Assembly (NCBI RefSeq): GCF_000237925.1
Contig: NC_031495.1
Span: forward strand, 3,922,407 to 3,986,406
Direction: 5' to 3'
Origin: Schistosoma mansoni
Lineage: Eukaryota; Platyhelminthes; Trematoda; Strigeidida; Schistosomatidae
DNA: 64,000 nt
The notes under the pieces were generated by a model. That model was not told the origin of the DNA. It saw only the letters and a program-made list of their open reading frames with translations, and did no database searches. Positions 46,946-58,985 of the stretch are shown one piece after another. The translations under genes and the position numbers were made by a program. Every line of letters starts with the position of its first letter. The first letter of the stretch is position 1.

Positions 46946-47404
46946 TCATAAATGAAAATACGTAGGTGAGAAAAATGAGAATTTTTAGATATGGAATACG
47001 GTCGAAGGCAATATACTGTACATAATTCAGTAATGGGAAAAAGCTTGATTTACAAATATATATGATAGTTTTGTCAGTGATCTGTTAATGTAACGGCTGG
47101 TTGAATTGAAATGAAATGTTAAATGGGGAGTAGTGTATTTTCGAGAATATCATTCAGTGTATCATACAAATAAAGTGTGTATCTGAAAAACTTAAAGTCA
47201 AACTTGAAAGTCGGCATGGTAGTTATCGGATATGAGAATAAAAAAAAACAAAAGTATATGAATGGTGACAAAAGATATTTACAAAGAAAGTCCTGTTAAC
47301 CATTTGCACAGCAACTCAATAGTGAGTAATATCGCACATATAAACTCTCAACACTAAAATATTCGTGTTCTTAACTTTTTATAAGTTGATAAGAAGTGCA
47401 GTGT
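46946..47404. other. 5' flank of the receptor region, nothing recognised
   Basis: AT-rich; any promoter is not recognisable by eye. Confidence 0.3.
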
Positions 47405-49815
47405 GATAATAAGAAATTGAATTATTGTATTAACTAGGAATTCCCAAAATTGTGCAATTTATAGCGAGTAGAACTGGATAAGCAGAAATGAACGTATGGT
47501 ATTTGAAATTCGAAATCAGTCACACATGAAGTGCGAAAGAATTGTATAGTCGGCGAAGTGTCACTGGGCCCTAGCCAAATCTTTTAACAATTGACCGATC
47601 ACTTGGTTTCATGTACGTTAGGTCCTTCTTAGTGCAGATGGAATCCTGTCGACAAAGTTGCAACGTAGCCATCTAGGTGACTTGACATTGTGAAGCTGGG
47701 TGACACGGGATCGAATCCGTCAGGAGCATCGGCTTCTTCAAGATTACAGGTACACCTCGCTGACGAGTGCCAAGTAGCACAAACCCAAAATTCACGGTTT
47801 CCTGTTGACTAAATCCAACCACCATCTTATCCGTAGCCAAATCGTCCGGTAGTTGGGTCACTGAATGTCGAGCAGTTCACCGATCCCCATCAAGGTCGAG
47901 GACAATCAGCGCACACCAGGTAGTCGTACCGTACGCCATAGACTGGCCTATGAGGTGGTGGTCACTCTTTCGCTTGTACATACTCTAACTAACATATTCC
48001 TGTAATAACAACCTTTGTATTAGATGGTCTTCGAAGCAGCAATAGTATCTTGATACGACACAAGGGCAAACCACGTCAGGTGCTGACCGCTAGGTGTGAC
48101 TTCGAAGTCAGATGTTGGTGAAACTATTGCCATACAACTCGAGTAGGACTCTAATCGTCCTACATGGATCTACATTAGTGATCTGCAGAATCATTAGTTC
48201 ATACAAACACTACAACCTCCACAGCTTAAGCTAGGATCTAAGTTTCTGTAATCAATTAAACGTCTTCTCGATTGGTTCATTGCATGTCCATCAGAATGTG
48301 TATTGAAAACATACTCTGCATGATTTAGAATATTCTCACTAGTATCAGAATTAAAAACCAAAAGTGGAACGGACTCAGGTACATCGTGGAATTCTATATG
48401 ATCACCATATCGGTTATGTACTGAAGTCACTGATACGTAGAATGTGAATCACAGATCTTCTCACACTATCCTACCCCATGAAATAATGTTGGATCTTCAT
48501 ATCCCCAGGTCATAAATAATGTGTCTTCACTTGAAACATATTTCTCATATTGGTTAGATTATTCATTAGAGATTACTTCATGATGAGGATAAACAAATGT
48601 AGGCATGAAGTAATCGGAACTGTAATCAATATCGAGCTCACTTAGTACTCGTGCTTCTTACTGAACACGTTTCTCACAAGAAGCAAATACATTATGAGGA
48701 TAAGTAATATATAATATGACATCAGGATTTGATTCTCCTGAAATATTTTCTTCGAATTTATTAGGAATGTCATTAGAGAGTAATGGATCAATTTAAAAAT
48801 CAGCATCTATCAAAACTCCATCAGATTTTCGGTTATGATTTGATTCGCTCAACATATTTTCCTCGGATTTATAAGAAATTTCATCAGAAATAACTGAATC
48901 GTTAGGACAAACCATATCTGGTACAATAACATGGGAAATTCGATAAGTTGATCGGCTAGAAGCTTCTGTTCCACAATGATTCTGACTTTCAATTACTTCT
49001 GTAGCGTTATATGACTCAACACTGTTTCTCGAAGTCGTGGATAAAGATAAATGATCTTTAGAAACACTCAACTTAATAAGATCAGAGTTACAAGATTTAG
49101 CATTGCTTGCAGCGAAATGAATAGTAGTATTACAAACTGACAATGCGTCCGGTTTGACCACATTTGAAGCATTTGGGGTTACGAAACGCACAAGAACCAC
49201 ATGGGCAAAACTTGCCATAGAGCAAGCATTTACCGAACTTGTGCTCATCTTCGTGACCTGATTCGCAACATCTCAATGAATTGTTATCTAAATAATCTTG
49301 ATTACGCATTGGATGAGACGACGTAGTGGAGCAGTGAAATTCCTGATGTTCTGACGAATCAATTTGTGAAATTTTTCTCCTTTACCTCATTCGAAACTTT
49401 TATGCTTTATATGGTCTAGTAGTAGTTACTTGAGAGTTGCATATGGAAGTGAAGTCAACTTTTATAGAAATGCCAAATATTTTAGTAATCTGTATGCTTC
49501 TTTTCCGATGAATATGGGGGAAATGATCCACAACATTAACATCCTAACATCTCCCCTGTTCATAGTCCAGATTTCGAACTTTTCCATAAATCTTCAAAAG
49601 CTTCATAATTTTAATGTTTATCCAGATGTTCCATTACTGGTTCAATCACGACGCCAATGTGATAATTAAGAGTATTTGAATTATTGTACTAACTAGGAAT
49701 TCTCGAAATTGTGTAGTTTGTAGCAAGTAGAACTAGATGAACATAAATGAGCGCATAGTATTTGGAGTTCTAAATCAGGCACACATCAAGTACAAAGGAA
49801 TCATTAGTTCATACA
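47405..49815 (-). mobile_element. Fossil gag-like fragment of an LTR-type retroelement, with direct repeats at its ends
   Basis: Broken. Direct repeats of about 145 bp (47405-47548 and about 49665-49805) flank an internal region read on the minus strand (about 48190-49400). The internal part holds a CCHC-knuckle-like cysteine cluster and Ser/Asn-rich stretches of a kind I associate with schistosome gag-type retroelement proteins. Family most likely Gypsy-like, not certain. The left repeat is interrupted by a block (47549-48188) that contains a SINE S3 copy. Repeat divergence and several breaks point to an old, inactive copy; no polymerase part is present. Confidence 0.5.
47640..47870 (+). mobile_element. 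SINE family S3, forward copy inside the fossil's left repeat
   Basis: A-box-like 'gtagccatctaggtgac', B-box-like 'gggatcgaatccg', then 'cgctgacgagtgccaagtag' (hammerhead 5' half). The GAAA core is incomplete in this copy. It post-dates the fossil. Confidence 0.7.
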
Positions 49816-50914
49816 AACAGCACATACGGCAAGGAATAAGACATACGTTTATCCCGTGATTTGCAAACGACAAAAAATGAATCCTCGTGAACTTCATATA
49901 TATCGCTAATCGAATAAAAAGTCCAGTGGGAAATTCTTTCTTAAGCGCTTATTTTAAACATTCGTTTAGGCAGAAAGGGCACTTTAGTAAAGTAATTTCT
50001 GCTGTTATCGCGCATGTGGAACGTGTGAACTGTGAATTGAACGAATTGTAACACATTATCAATCTATGGAATGGCTTTTGATTATCTTCAAGAATATTAC
50101 TTACCCGGCTATAATAGACTCTCCAACAAAAGTATCCAACTGATATTCTTCAGAAAATGTTATGCAGCAGCAAACAACACTAAAGAAGAGAAAGTACATA
50201 GTTCATGTTGATACCAACGACTTAGGTAACTTTCAAACTTAGACAGACTATGTAGATATACAAACGCCATAGAACCACGCTAGCAACTGACATTGGTGCT
50301 ACAAGAACTTAGCTGCTTATTCAAAATTTTGCATGTTGCATACGTTTTCATGATTTTGGATGGAGGATGAGGGATGTAGGCAAGGAAACAGGGAGTGGAT
50401 AAGACGCCTAAGTGTACAGATATATACGCATAGACAAAGCGTATATATATATGATACAGTAAGCCTAACTGTGATGAGTATGAAGTAAAAGGCAGCAAAA
50501 TATAAAAAGAAAATATAGAAAGACTAGAATGACGGAATTAATAGACAGGCTTATTCGGACATAAATTGATTGTACAATGATGTGGTGAGAACTAATACAA
50601 GGGATGTGATCGGCATGGTACATTATAACCCATTATTCTTGTATTTATTTCCAGCACGGAGATTTTTATCCGCTTTCAGCAAACAACTCACGAATGTGAT
50701 GATGTTTCGTTGAGATAATCGTCAGCAATTGCACCTGGTTTGTACTGTGAATATACAACACAAGAACAGGTCATCTGATATTCAAAGGAGTATGGACGTC
50801 GTGAGTTTACTTAGTTATATCGAAAAATTGTCTTATGTAAATTGACGAAAAACAAGGGAAAAAGCAAGATCCTCGAACTCAACACAGAGATGAACAGCGA
50901 GGATACGATGAAGA
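49816..50914. other. No gene seen
   Basis: Unassigned, AT-rich, low in repeats. A small hairpin-like 'gcgtatatatatatgata' is near 50440. Confidence 0.35.
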
Positions 50915-51440
50915 TGTAAATGAGAAGATTGGCAAAACAAGGACAGCATTCCTACAACTCAAGAACATATGTAACTCAAAACAACCATCAGTCAACATCA
51001 AAATCACAATCTTCAATATGAACGTCAAAACAATTCTACTGTATGGTGCTGAAACTTGAACAACTACCACAACAATCATCAAAAATTACAAGTATTTATT
51101 ATCAATTGTATGTCTACACAAGATACTCAATGTCCGTTGAATGGATACCATCAGCAACATCCTACTATGGGAGAGAACAAACCAACTTCCATCTGAGGAG
51201 GAAATTAGGAAGAGACGTTGGAAGTGGATAGAATATACATTGAGGAAATCACCAAACTGCATCAGGAGTCGATCACTAACTTGGAATTCTGAAGTGAAAC
51301 GAAAAAGAAGAAAGCCTAAGAATATAATGCATCGAGAACTAGAAGCAGGTATCAAAACGATGAGTCGCAAGTGGAATGAATTCCCCATGACAGAGTTGCA
51401 TACCCTATGCTTCTCAGCGAGTGATAACAGGCGTAAGTAA
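50915..51440 (+). mobile_element. LINE family B, 3' end
   Basis: Encodes, over changing frames, [40 protein letters not shown] and RKPKNIMHRELEAGIKTM, ending at 'aacaggcgtaagtaag'. Confidence 0.8.
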
Positions 51441-51532
51441 GTGTCAATATACACACTGTTGACAGTAATAACAAATCTTCTAACTTGAGTACTGTCGATG
51501 AATTAATATTTGTTTTTCTTATTTAAATTTAG

Positions 51533-51681
51533 TGCACACGAAGTTTGATTGCGACAATTCCATGCCAACATCTAAACAGCTAAGAAATCTTAGGGGAATA
51601 GCACACACACAAAAAGTCATCGAAGAAATCAGAAAAAGATTAGATAATGTTGAAGTATATCATCACAAACAGTTTCTTTGA
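51533..51681 (+). CDS. Terminal exon of an unknown host gene
   Basis: After acceptor 'tatttaaatttag' the frame (two bases, then codons) reads HTKFDCDNSMPTSKQLRNLR and GIAHTQKVIEEIRKRLDNVE, ending KQFL and TGA at 51679-51681. The C-terminal half is a charged helix. It needs an upstream exon ending with one spare base, which the exon ending at 12243 has; that pairing would skip about 39 kb. No nearer donor on the plus strand was recognised. Family unknown. Confidence 0.55.
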
Positions 51682-52689
51682 AGTCTGAAGATTTCATGAA
51701 AGTCAGTCAATATTCTCCTTATTAATATTCAGAAGTATTAGTATCCTCACATCCTGTTATAACACTGAGGTTAGATCGTTCTCGACACGTATTGATGGTT
51801 GATCCAAAAACCTCTTCCATCCTATTCAATCGTCAAACTCCAAAGTTATCCAAGAAAATGTTCCCTTAAACAATACGATTTTACAGATGCAAATGTTTTA
51901 TCAAAATATTCAACTGTGTATAAAAGAAGAGCCACATATATGGAGAAATCGACGTTTTCTTCTACAAATAACATCTACATACTGTAGATATCTTCTTACA
52001 ACTGTAAAATTCCTCCTACAAGAAATCGTTCGCTGAAGGTAACACAAACCGCAATTAAGGTTCCATTACATAACATTCAATAGATGAGATAGTCTTCCTA
52101 TATGTTCAACATATACGTCAAAGTGATTTCACTATTGTAAAATGAATTTACTTAACATACATCAATTTCCATTTGTTGAATACACTGAATTGTAAAGAGT
52201 TATTCACTTTGTTCCTGATGAACTTGGAACCCTATGAAAATATTACTGTGGTTCTCAAGAAATCTATAAACATTCTGTTGAATTTGATAAAGTTACACAA
52301 TTGTGAAGTCATTGAACAATAAATGAGCAGAAATTCATGATTCTCTGATTTCCAATAGTTCATCAACTGATATCAACATCAACTAGTCAGAATATTCTAT
52401 CTTGAAACTTGAAAGGATTGAAATGAATAGCCGATGAATCAAATTACTTATTATCATTATGATGTTGTTGTTTACAGACAAGTTATGACATGTCAATGAT
52501 GAATTATTGAATGAAGTATCAATTCGAATCACATACATCTCATGTTGATGAACACAAACAAAATATTATGTTCCATAGAAAGAGAACACACCCATCTTTA
52601 TTACTTCAACTATGAAGTTATTCATTTCTTTGTATTACCATAACATCTTGAATAAATAACAACAGAGTTATTCTGTCATTATTTCGATA
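51682..52689. other. 3' flank, nothing recognised
   Basis: Probably 3' UTR then AT-rich intergenic DNA. A possible AATAAA lies near 52320. Confidence 0.4.
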
Positions 52690-52940
52690 ATTCTGAGTGA
52701 TTCTGTCGGTTGAAGTTAGACATTAACACCGATGGATGCCGGAGCAGTGGTCTATCGGTTAAGGGCTCCGGCTCGAGACTGCGAGTGCGGGATCGTGGAT
52801 GCGCACTGCTGAGGAGTCCCGTAATAGGACGAAACGGCAGTTCAGTGCTTCCAGGTTTTCAATGGTGGTCTAGCTTCAATTGACTCATGATTTCAACTTT
52901 GAAAAATACTGAAATCTCCACAAATCCCCTTCTAATTCTG
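52690..52940 (+). mobile_element. SINE family S2, forward copy with intact ribozyme
   Basis: Leader ('gttagacattaacaccgatg'), A box, a shortened B-box region, ribozyme and complete tail ending 'aaatccccttct'. Confidence 0.88.
52803..52848 (+). ncRNA. Hammerhead ribozyme in SINE S2
   Basis: Stem I GCACTG/CAGTGC is perfect over 6 bp; core CTGAGGA; stem II GTCC/GGAC with a 7-nt loop; core GAAA; short stem III; cleavage triplet GTT just before CAGTGC. All core positions fit. GTT obeys the NUH rule but is a slower triplet than GTC in studied ribozymes. Confidence 0.7.
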
Positions 52941-53189
52941 TAAACATGTTTGATGATATTAATGATTTACAAATGAAAAACGATGTTTGCAGTAGTAAGA
53001 AGGATGTTTGTTGCAGATAGTTAAGATGTTTAAAGATCCCCATAATATTAAAAGGCTAATATTTGAACGAAGAATATTCTTTTCGATAAATTCTCTCTTC
53101 AGGTTCTACAATTCATATATATCCAAATTAATAATCCGAAAAAGTGGTCAGGCTAAAGGCAAAGTACATCGTTTAAAGCATGTAAAACT

Positions 53190-53232
53190 TGAGGAGGTCC
53201 TACGTTGTAGCTGACTGACTGACTGACAATTA
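53190..53232 (+). mobile_element. LINE family A, 3' stub
   Basis: 'ggtcctacgttgtagctgac' followed by (TGAC) repeats. Confidence 0.65.
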
Positions 53233-53470
53233 ATTTTAGCCAACATAATAAAGGAACTAATTTTGCTAAAAACAAAAAAAATTATTGATTAGTTCCTTAA
53301 GCACCATATTTTTTCCTAAAACTTACTGCGCATAGTAACTAATTTAGAAAAAAAATCTATCCAAATCTATGCCAAAGTCGATCAAAAAGTATTCATTGTG
53401 TTCTTCTAAACAATCATTAGAATAACTAATTTTCAATATGTGTAAACAGATTATGACAGTTATTGTCCAA
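53233..53470. other. No gene seen
   Basis: AT-rich sequence, unassigned. Confidence 0.3.
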
Positions 53471-53740
53471 AGTATGTGGGATTGAATTCACTTAGTATTG
53501 TTTGTTTGAATCTTCCGATTGATGTTTAGGACTGCAAATGGTCAGTCTCTAATTGGCATATGTGCATACTGTGCGTATTGCCTCGATTTAGCCTAAATTC
53601 ACAAGCATTATAAGCAAAGATAGATAGTGGCTAGCAATGGAATCCAGGACACGCGTTTCGTTCTATTTGAAGCGAAAGGTACTAGATTCGAGTCCCAGGG
53701 TGAACATCAACTCTGAGATGCAGGTACATCCAGCTTATGT
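53471..53740. mobile_element. S1 (Sm-alpha type) fold-back copy
   Basis: Reverse 5' region and tail ('atagtggctagcaatggaat'), a reverse ribozyme 3' half, then forward 'gagtcccagggtgaacatca' and 'caggtacatccagctta', where it ends. Confidence 0.8.
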
Positions 53741-53844
53741 AGGATTAGTTTAACCATTTATTAAATTTAAGATTGGAGATTTTCCATTATACCAAGTTTT
53801 TGAAATACTATGAAATCATGGATGTAATCAACACACTGCTCTGA

Positions 53845-53990
53845 CAATTGGAAGCAGACCTGAAAAGGATGAATAACAACTGGAACCAACTGGAGAGGAT
53901 TTCCCATGACAGAGTTATTTGGAAAATGCTGTTGTGTGGCCTATACTGCTCCACGATAGATAACAGGCGTGAGTACGGAAGTAAGTAAAT
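53845..53990 (+). mobile_element. LINE family B, terminal fragment
   Basis: Encodes [20 protein letters not shown] then RVIWKMLLCGLYCS-like sequence and ends 'aacaggcgtgagtacg'. Confidence 0.7.
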
Positions 53991-54504
53991 AAAACACAAA
54001 GAATTATACTAGATAATACGACTTCAAATTCTGTTGTCCATGAAGTGGGAAAATGATTATTTGTTTATAGAAGATTCTCTAGAACTTCAATCAATCAGTA
54101 ATAAGCCTCCGGTCTTTATCTCTACAATGAATCCATAAGTCACCTTACTAACAGCATCAAAACATTAGTGTTGGGATTCAGGCTTTACCTAGCTGAATAA
54201 ACTAATTTGATTTGATTTGTAAAATTGATTATGACTAATTAATCGAAACTGACATAGTTTAATTTAACTAACTGACAACAGTTGTGAGTCCAAATAACTT
54301 ACACTTGCTATGAAGTGACTATAAATACTGTTCACATGAACCAAGTAACAAGCATATATCTCCAGACATGAACATATATCTTCAAGAGAAAAACAAGTGA
54401 TCATTCAAATATATTATAACTTATTTACATTAGAATACAAAGTCAACTTAAACATTATACTTGTTATGCCTTCACATATAATCTCTTTAATTATGTTATA
54501 CATG
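53991..54504. other. No gene seen
   Basis: AT-rich, unassigned. Confidence 0.35.
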
Positions 54505-54862
54505 ATTATATAGTTGAAATCATGAGTCAATTGAAGGTAGACCACCATGGAAAATCTAGAAGCACTAGACAGCTGTTTCATCCTATTGCCGGACTCCTCA
54601 GCAGTGCGCATCCACGATCTCGCCTCGCAAGATTCAAACCCAGGATCTATCGGTGTCGCGCACGAGCGCTTAACCGCTAGACCACTGAGACGGCATTCAA
54701 CGAAGTTGAGCAACCAATCACCAGTGTCTTCAGTGAGTTATTGTCTTCCAACAGACCTGGTTGAACTCCACTGGTTATTGCTTCTCACTAGAACTCCAGG
54801 AAATACTTCATGGAACCAGTCACTAATGAGCATATGTTGATTATTATCAGAAGAGGATTTTG
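54505..54862 (-). mobile_element. SINE family S2, full-length reverse copy
   Basis: Tail, ribozyme (core CTGAGGA and GAAA intact on the minus strand, stem I ending in a G-U pair), B-box complement ('aagattcaaacccagg'), A-box complement ('ttaaccgctagaccactgag'), then the long 5' leader ('tggaaccagtcactaatgag'), which runs on into an S2 tail end ('attatcagaagaggattttg') as in a head-to-tail dimer. Confidence 0.88.
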
Positions 54863-54863
54863 T

Positions 54864-54990
54864 GAACTCCTCAACAATAGGATGAAACGACCGTCCAGTA
54901 CTTCCAGGTTTTTCATGGTGGTCTAGCTTCAATTGACTCATGATTTCAACTATATAAAATTACTAAAATCTCCACAATCCCCCCTCCTTA
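54864..54990 (+). mobile_element. SINE family S2, forward 3' half
   Basis: Starts in the ribozyme ('caacaataggatgaaacgac') and completes the tail. Forms an outward-tail pair with the reverse copy before it. Confidence 0.8.
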
Positions 54991-55025
54991 CACCTGATTT
55001 ATCAACAACGATAACAACAATAACA

Positions 55026-55225
55026 NNNNNNNNNNNNNNNNNNNNNNNNNNNNNNNNNNNNNNNNNNNNNNNNNNNNNNNNNNNNNNNNNNNNNNNNNNN
55101 NNNNNNNNNNNNNNNNNNNNNNNNNNNNNNNNNNNNNNNNNNNNNNNNNNNNNNNNNNNNNNNNNNNNNNNNNNNNNNNNNNNNNNNNNNNNNNNNNNNN
55201 NNNNNNNNNNNNNNNNNNNNNNNNN
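55026..55225. other. Assembly gap, 200 N, with duplicated flanks
   Basis: The 94 bases at 54932-55025 are repeated exactly at 55226-55319, on each side of the gap. Confidence 0.98.
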
Positions 55226-55319
55226 ATTGACTCATGATTTCAACTATATAAAATTACTAAAATCTCCACAATCCCCCCTCCTTACACCTGATTTATCAAC
55301 AACGATAACAACAATAACA

Positions 55320-56094
55320 CCACCAAAAATAACAGGACATGTTACCAACGATTTTGTTTTCCTCTCAATGATTTATTCGATCATTGATCTAATAACACCA
55401 TAAATTCTATTATGAAACAATCTGTTAATCAATAAACATTGAATTATTTACATAGAGAATAAGTTCTCTAGTAATTCTACTTTGTATAATGTATATACAT
55501 ATGCGTATTTGTGTTAAATAGAAGGTGAAAACATTTGAAACGTTGTTTGTTTCTCGTTTGTTCCTCGGTTGTTTCTCGTTTGTTTGTTTGTTCGTTTGCT
55601 TGTTTGTTCGTTTGTTTGTTTGTTTTTCTTTTTCTCATCATAAGTTCCTTATTGTAGCTTATAATAGCTTGATTGTTAGTTGTATTAATCATTCAATACT
55701 AATGATGTAATAATGTAATGTAAACTAGATTGTTAAAAAAAAAACGAAGGTATATTTGTATAATATAATGTTACATAATCATTGAGATGGTTACGTAATG
55801 TGTATTATGTAAACGTCTATACAATGAAGAATATGTACATTAACTCATCAAAATAGCATAGATATGTATACAATTTCATTTCGTAACAATTACACATTGT
55901 ACTTCATATTACTGCCCACATATGAATTAAGTAGTTATAAAAAAAATAGTAAAGATTCAAATGATTAACACTTTCAAGTATGTTTTAATGATGATGAAAA
56001 TCATTATTGAAACTAGCTAATATACGGGGGAAGTTGTTGAAAATAGATAATTACTATTATTAGAATGGGGGGGGGTTAATGAAGATTTTAGTTA
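55320..56094. other. No gene seen; TTTG-rich microsatellite inside
   Basis: Includes a (TTTG)n/(TTCG)n run at about 55545-55633. The rest is AT-rich. Confidence 0.5.
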
Positions 56095-56262
56095 TTTTTC
56101 TAGTTCAATTCATTAGTCATTTGAAGCTAGATCACTATGGAGAAACTGGGAGTAATAGATGCGCACTGCTGAGGAGTCCTAGACTAGGAAGAAACGGCTG
56201 TCTGGTGCTTCCAGTTATTCCATGGTGGTCTAGCTTCAAGTGATTGATGAATTCAACTATGA
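56095..56262. mobile_element. SINE S2 fold-back pair, short
   Basis: Reverse tail stub ('catttgaagctagatcacta') joined to a forward ribozyme ('gcactgctgaggagtcctag', GAAGAAACGG) and tail. The helix II closing base is changed. Confidence 0.8.
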
Positions 56263-56477
56263 AAATAGATGTGATTAGTCTTTTAATTCTGAATAAAAGA
56301 TGTCGGTATATATATATATATATATATACACTCTTCACTGTTAGAACATCGATAAAAGAGTTGCTTCATGAATCTGATGATAAAAGCTTACAACTCTGTA
56401 TATAAAATTACATAAAAAGTATGAAAATCAAAAGTATAGCGTCGATTCATAATGTTGACTTTTACAAATCAGTTTTT

Positions 56478-56875
56478 TTTCTGATAGTTGAGATCATGAA
56501 TCATTTGAAGCTAGACCACCTTGAGAAACCTGAGAGCACTGCTTCAAGGCCGTTTCTTCCTACTGTGGGACTCCTCAGCAGTGCGCATCCATGATCCCGC
56601 CTCGCCAGATTCGAACCTGGGACTAATCAGTCTCACGCGCGAGCGCTTAACCACTAGACCATTGAGCCAGAATTCAACGGTGTTAATGTATAACTTCAAC
56701 CAATCCACGAAGTTGAGCAACTAATCACCAATGTCTTCAGTGAGTTAGTACTTCACAACAGACCTGATTGAACTCCACTGGTTACTGCTTCTCACTAGAA
56801 CTCCAGGAAATACCTCATGGAACCAGTCACTAATGAGCATATGTTGATTATTATCAGAAAAGGGTTTTGTGAATA
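56478..56875 (-). mobile_element. SINE family S2, full-length reverse copy
   Basis: All parts present: tail, ribozyme (stem III and cleavage site altered), B-box complement ('cagattcgaacctgggac'), A-box complement ('gcttaaccactagaccattg') and leader to 'ttattatcagaaaagggttt'. Confidence 0.88.
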
Positions 56876-57064
56876 TTATACTACTTTTGATAGTTGAGAT
56901 CATGAATCAATTTTTTTTAAAGATAAAAATGTCGAAGAATTTCAAGTGTTAATTACATGGAGTCGAAAATTTCTTCTCTATGTACATAAACAGTTAGCAA
57001 TTGAAAATACCGCCTACGTTTTAAACATTTACTTACATTGAGAGAAAATATTCATTCAATTATC

Positions 57065-57400
57065 TAAACTTGGTAAGCAGAGATGTATAGTGGCTAGCAG
57101 AGGAATCCAGTTTGACGGGCTTTTCGTCATATTTGGGACTCGTCCAATGGATGTACCTGCGTCTCAGAGTTGATGTTCACTCTAACACTCGAACTCAGTA
57201 CCCTCGCTTCAAACGCCATCGCGTTATCCACTCGGTCACTGATAGCCTGATAGCCACTTGCTTGTGCAATGGGGTGAAGTTTAAATTCATTTAGTATTGC
57301 TTGTTTGAATGCACATATGTCAATTAGAGACTGACCAATTGCAGTCCTAACACATCGATGGGAAGATTCAAACGAGGAATACTAAATGAATTTAATTATT
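57065..57400 (-). mobile_element. S1 (Sm-alpha type), full-length reverse copy
   Basis: Tail ('atagtggctagcagaggaat'), ribozyme complement ('tatttgggactcgtccaatg', core changed), B-box region and 5' part ending 'tcgatgggaagattcaaac'. Confidence 0.85.
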
Positions 57401-57484
57401 TAAACTGTTGTGAAAGAAATCATTTTATAGTCTAAGTTAATGAAATAGGATTAGTGTTTGACCAAATCTTTCTAACGACAATTG

Positions 57485-57998
57485 ATTTTATTTATTTATT
57501 TTAACACATAAATATTGGTACGAGGAGGCACCAGATATATATGTGCCGCACAAATCTCATTTGATTTGTGTGAGGGCTGTGACACTGCCCACGTGCCCGA
57601 ACTGAAGTAGGTGGTTTTCTTAGGGTGCCAAACCCGGTGCCTATAACCTCAAGATCTGATCCAGGAAGTAGTGGAGCATCGTGAGGAGATGCCCTCTCAT
57701 GGTAGTCGATGACTAACGATTGACTCCCTCAATATACTATAGCCCATGTGCACCATTGGTTTGTAATCAGGGTTTTCCAACTTCCCTAGTCAGACTCTCC
57801 GTGTTCATCGACCCGGTTAAAGCGCCGGATATTCGCTTTCTATCCTCTCAATTTCGTAAACAACAGTAATGCCACGAGAATGCAGTGAGTAGGTTTTCTG
57901 TGGCAGAGGCTATATACGCGTGGGCATGTTAGGGCGTTTGGAGAGAGAGAGAGAGCGTACTCTCCCCACTCTCGGCCGTACCAGGGCATTTGGGGGCT
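57485..57998 (+). repeat. Dispersed repeat E, copy 5
   Basis: Full-length with a short GA run near 57941. Confidence 0.8.
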
Positions 57999-58052
57999 GA
58001 CAATTGACAATGTGTGTGGAATTTATTGAATGAGTAATTATAAGAATCAATC

Positions 58053-58054
<2 letters not shown>

Positions 58055-58100
<46 letters not shown>
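58055..58100. repeat. AT dinucleotide microsatellite
   Basis: (AT)n of about 22 units. Confidence 0.95.
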
Positions 58101-58105
<5 letters not shown>

Positions 58106-58164
58106 CTCTGTTTCATTTGGAAACCGAGATGTTACAATACAAATAAATCGAAAAAATGTATTCA

Positions 58165-58640
58165 GTTTTGAATAACAAACTGATCTTAACTAGACCAACA
58201 TTGAAAATCTGTTAGTACTGGACAGCTATCTGGTCCTAGTATGGTAGACCTGGGCAGTGCTCATCCCTGACTTCCTACATAGGATTCAAGCACAATATCA
58301 TCAGTCTTACACATAAACGTTTAACTTCTAGATCACCATCCGATAGATAACTCATGACATGTTGTATATTCTTCATACATTCCTTTTGGTGGACGATAGA
58401 ATCACATCCTACACAGTAGAACTACACTAGTCACTGCTTTGCACCAGGACTTCAGATGTAAATCATGAAGCTAGTCATTAATGGGCACATGTTCACTATT
58501 ATTAGTATACAGAGTTGTGAATATTAAAGGATCTTCACATTTTTGCTGACTGGTCACAAACTAGGATCAAAAGGCTGTCCAATGCGTCCAATTTTCAAAC
58601 GGTAATCTAGCTAAGATTATTTTGTGATTTAATTCTGTGA
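58165..58640. mobile_element. SINE S2 fold-back pair, old
   Basis: Diverged reverse copy to about 58530 (leader 'gtcattaatgggcacatgtt'), then a forward ribozyme-like half and tail. No intact core. Confidence 0.6.
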
Positions 58641-58794
58641 AAAATTTATAGTCTCTCTTTATACTATAGATATTCGTTTATTATTGGATTGTATTCATAT
58701 AGCTGCATATTCAGTTCGATACGATTGAACATTGAAATAGACCAGATTACAGACGATCCTTTGATTTCACTTAAATTTTCAATAAAGTTTAACA

Positions 58795-58985
58795 TAATCA
58801 GTGAGTTCCTATCTCACAACAGATGTGGTTTGAACTCCACTGGCCACTGCTTCCCACTAGAACTCAAGGAAATATCTCTTGAAGTCAGTCACTAGTGAGC
58901 ATATGATTATAATCAGAAGGGGTTTTGTGGAGATTTCAGTATTTTCATAGTTGAAAGCATGAGTCGATTGAAACATATGTTTCTA
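58795..58985 (-). mobile_element. SINE family S2, leader plus tail, reverse
   Basis: The 5' leader complement ('gaactccactggccactgct') is followed directly by a tail end ('aatcagaaggggttttgtgg'), the junction expected between head-to-tail units. Confidence 0.75.
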
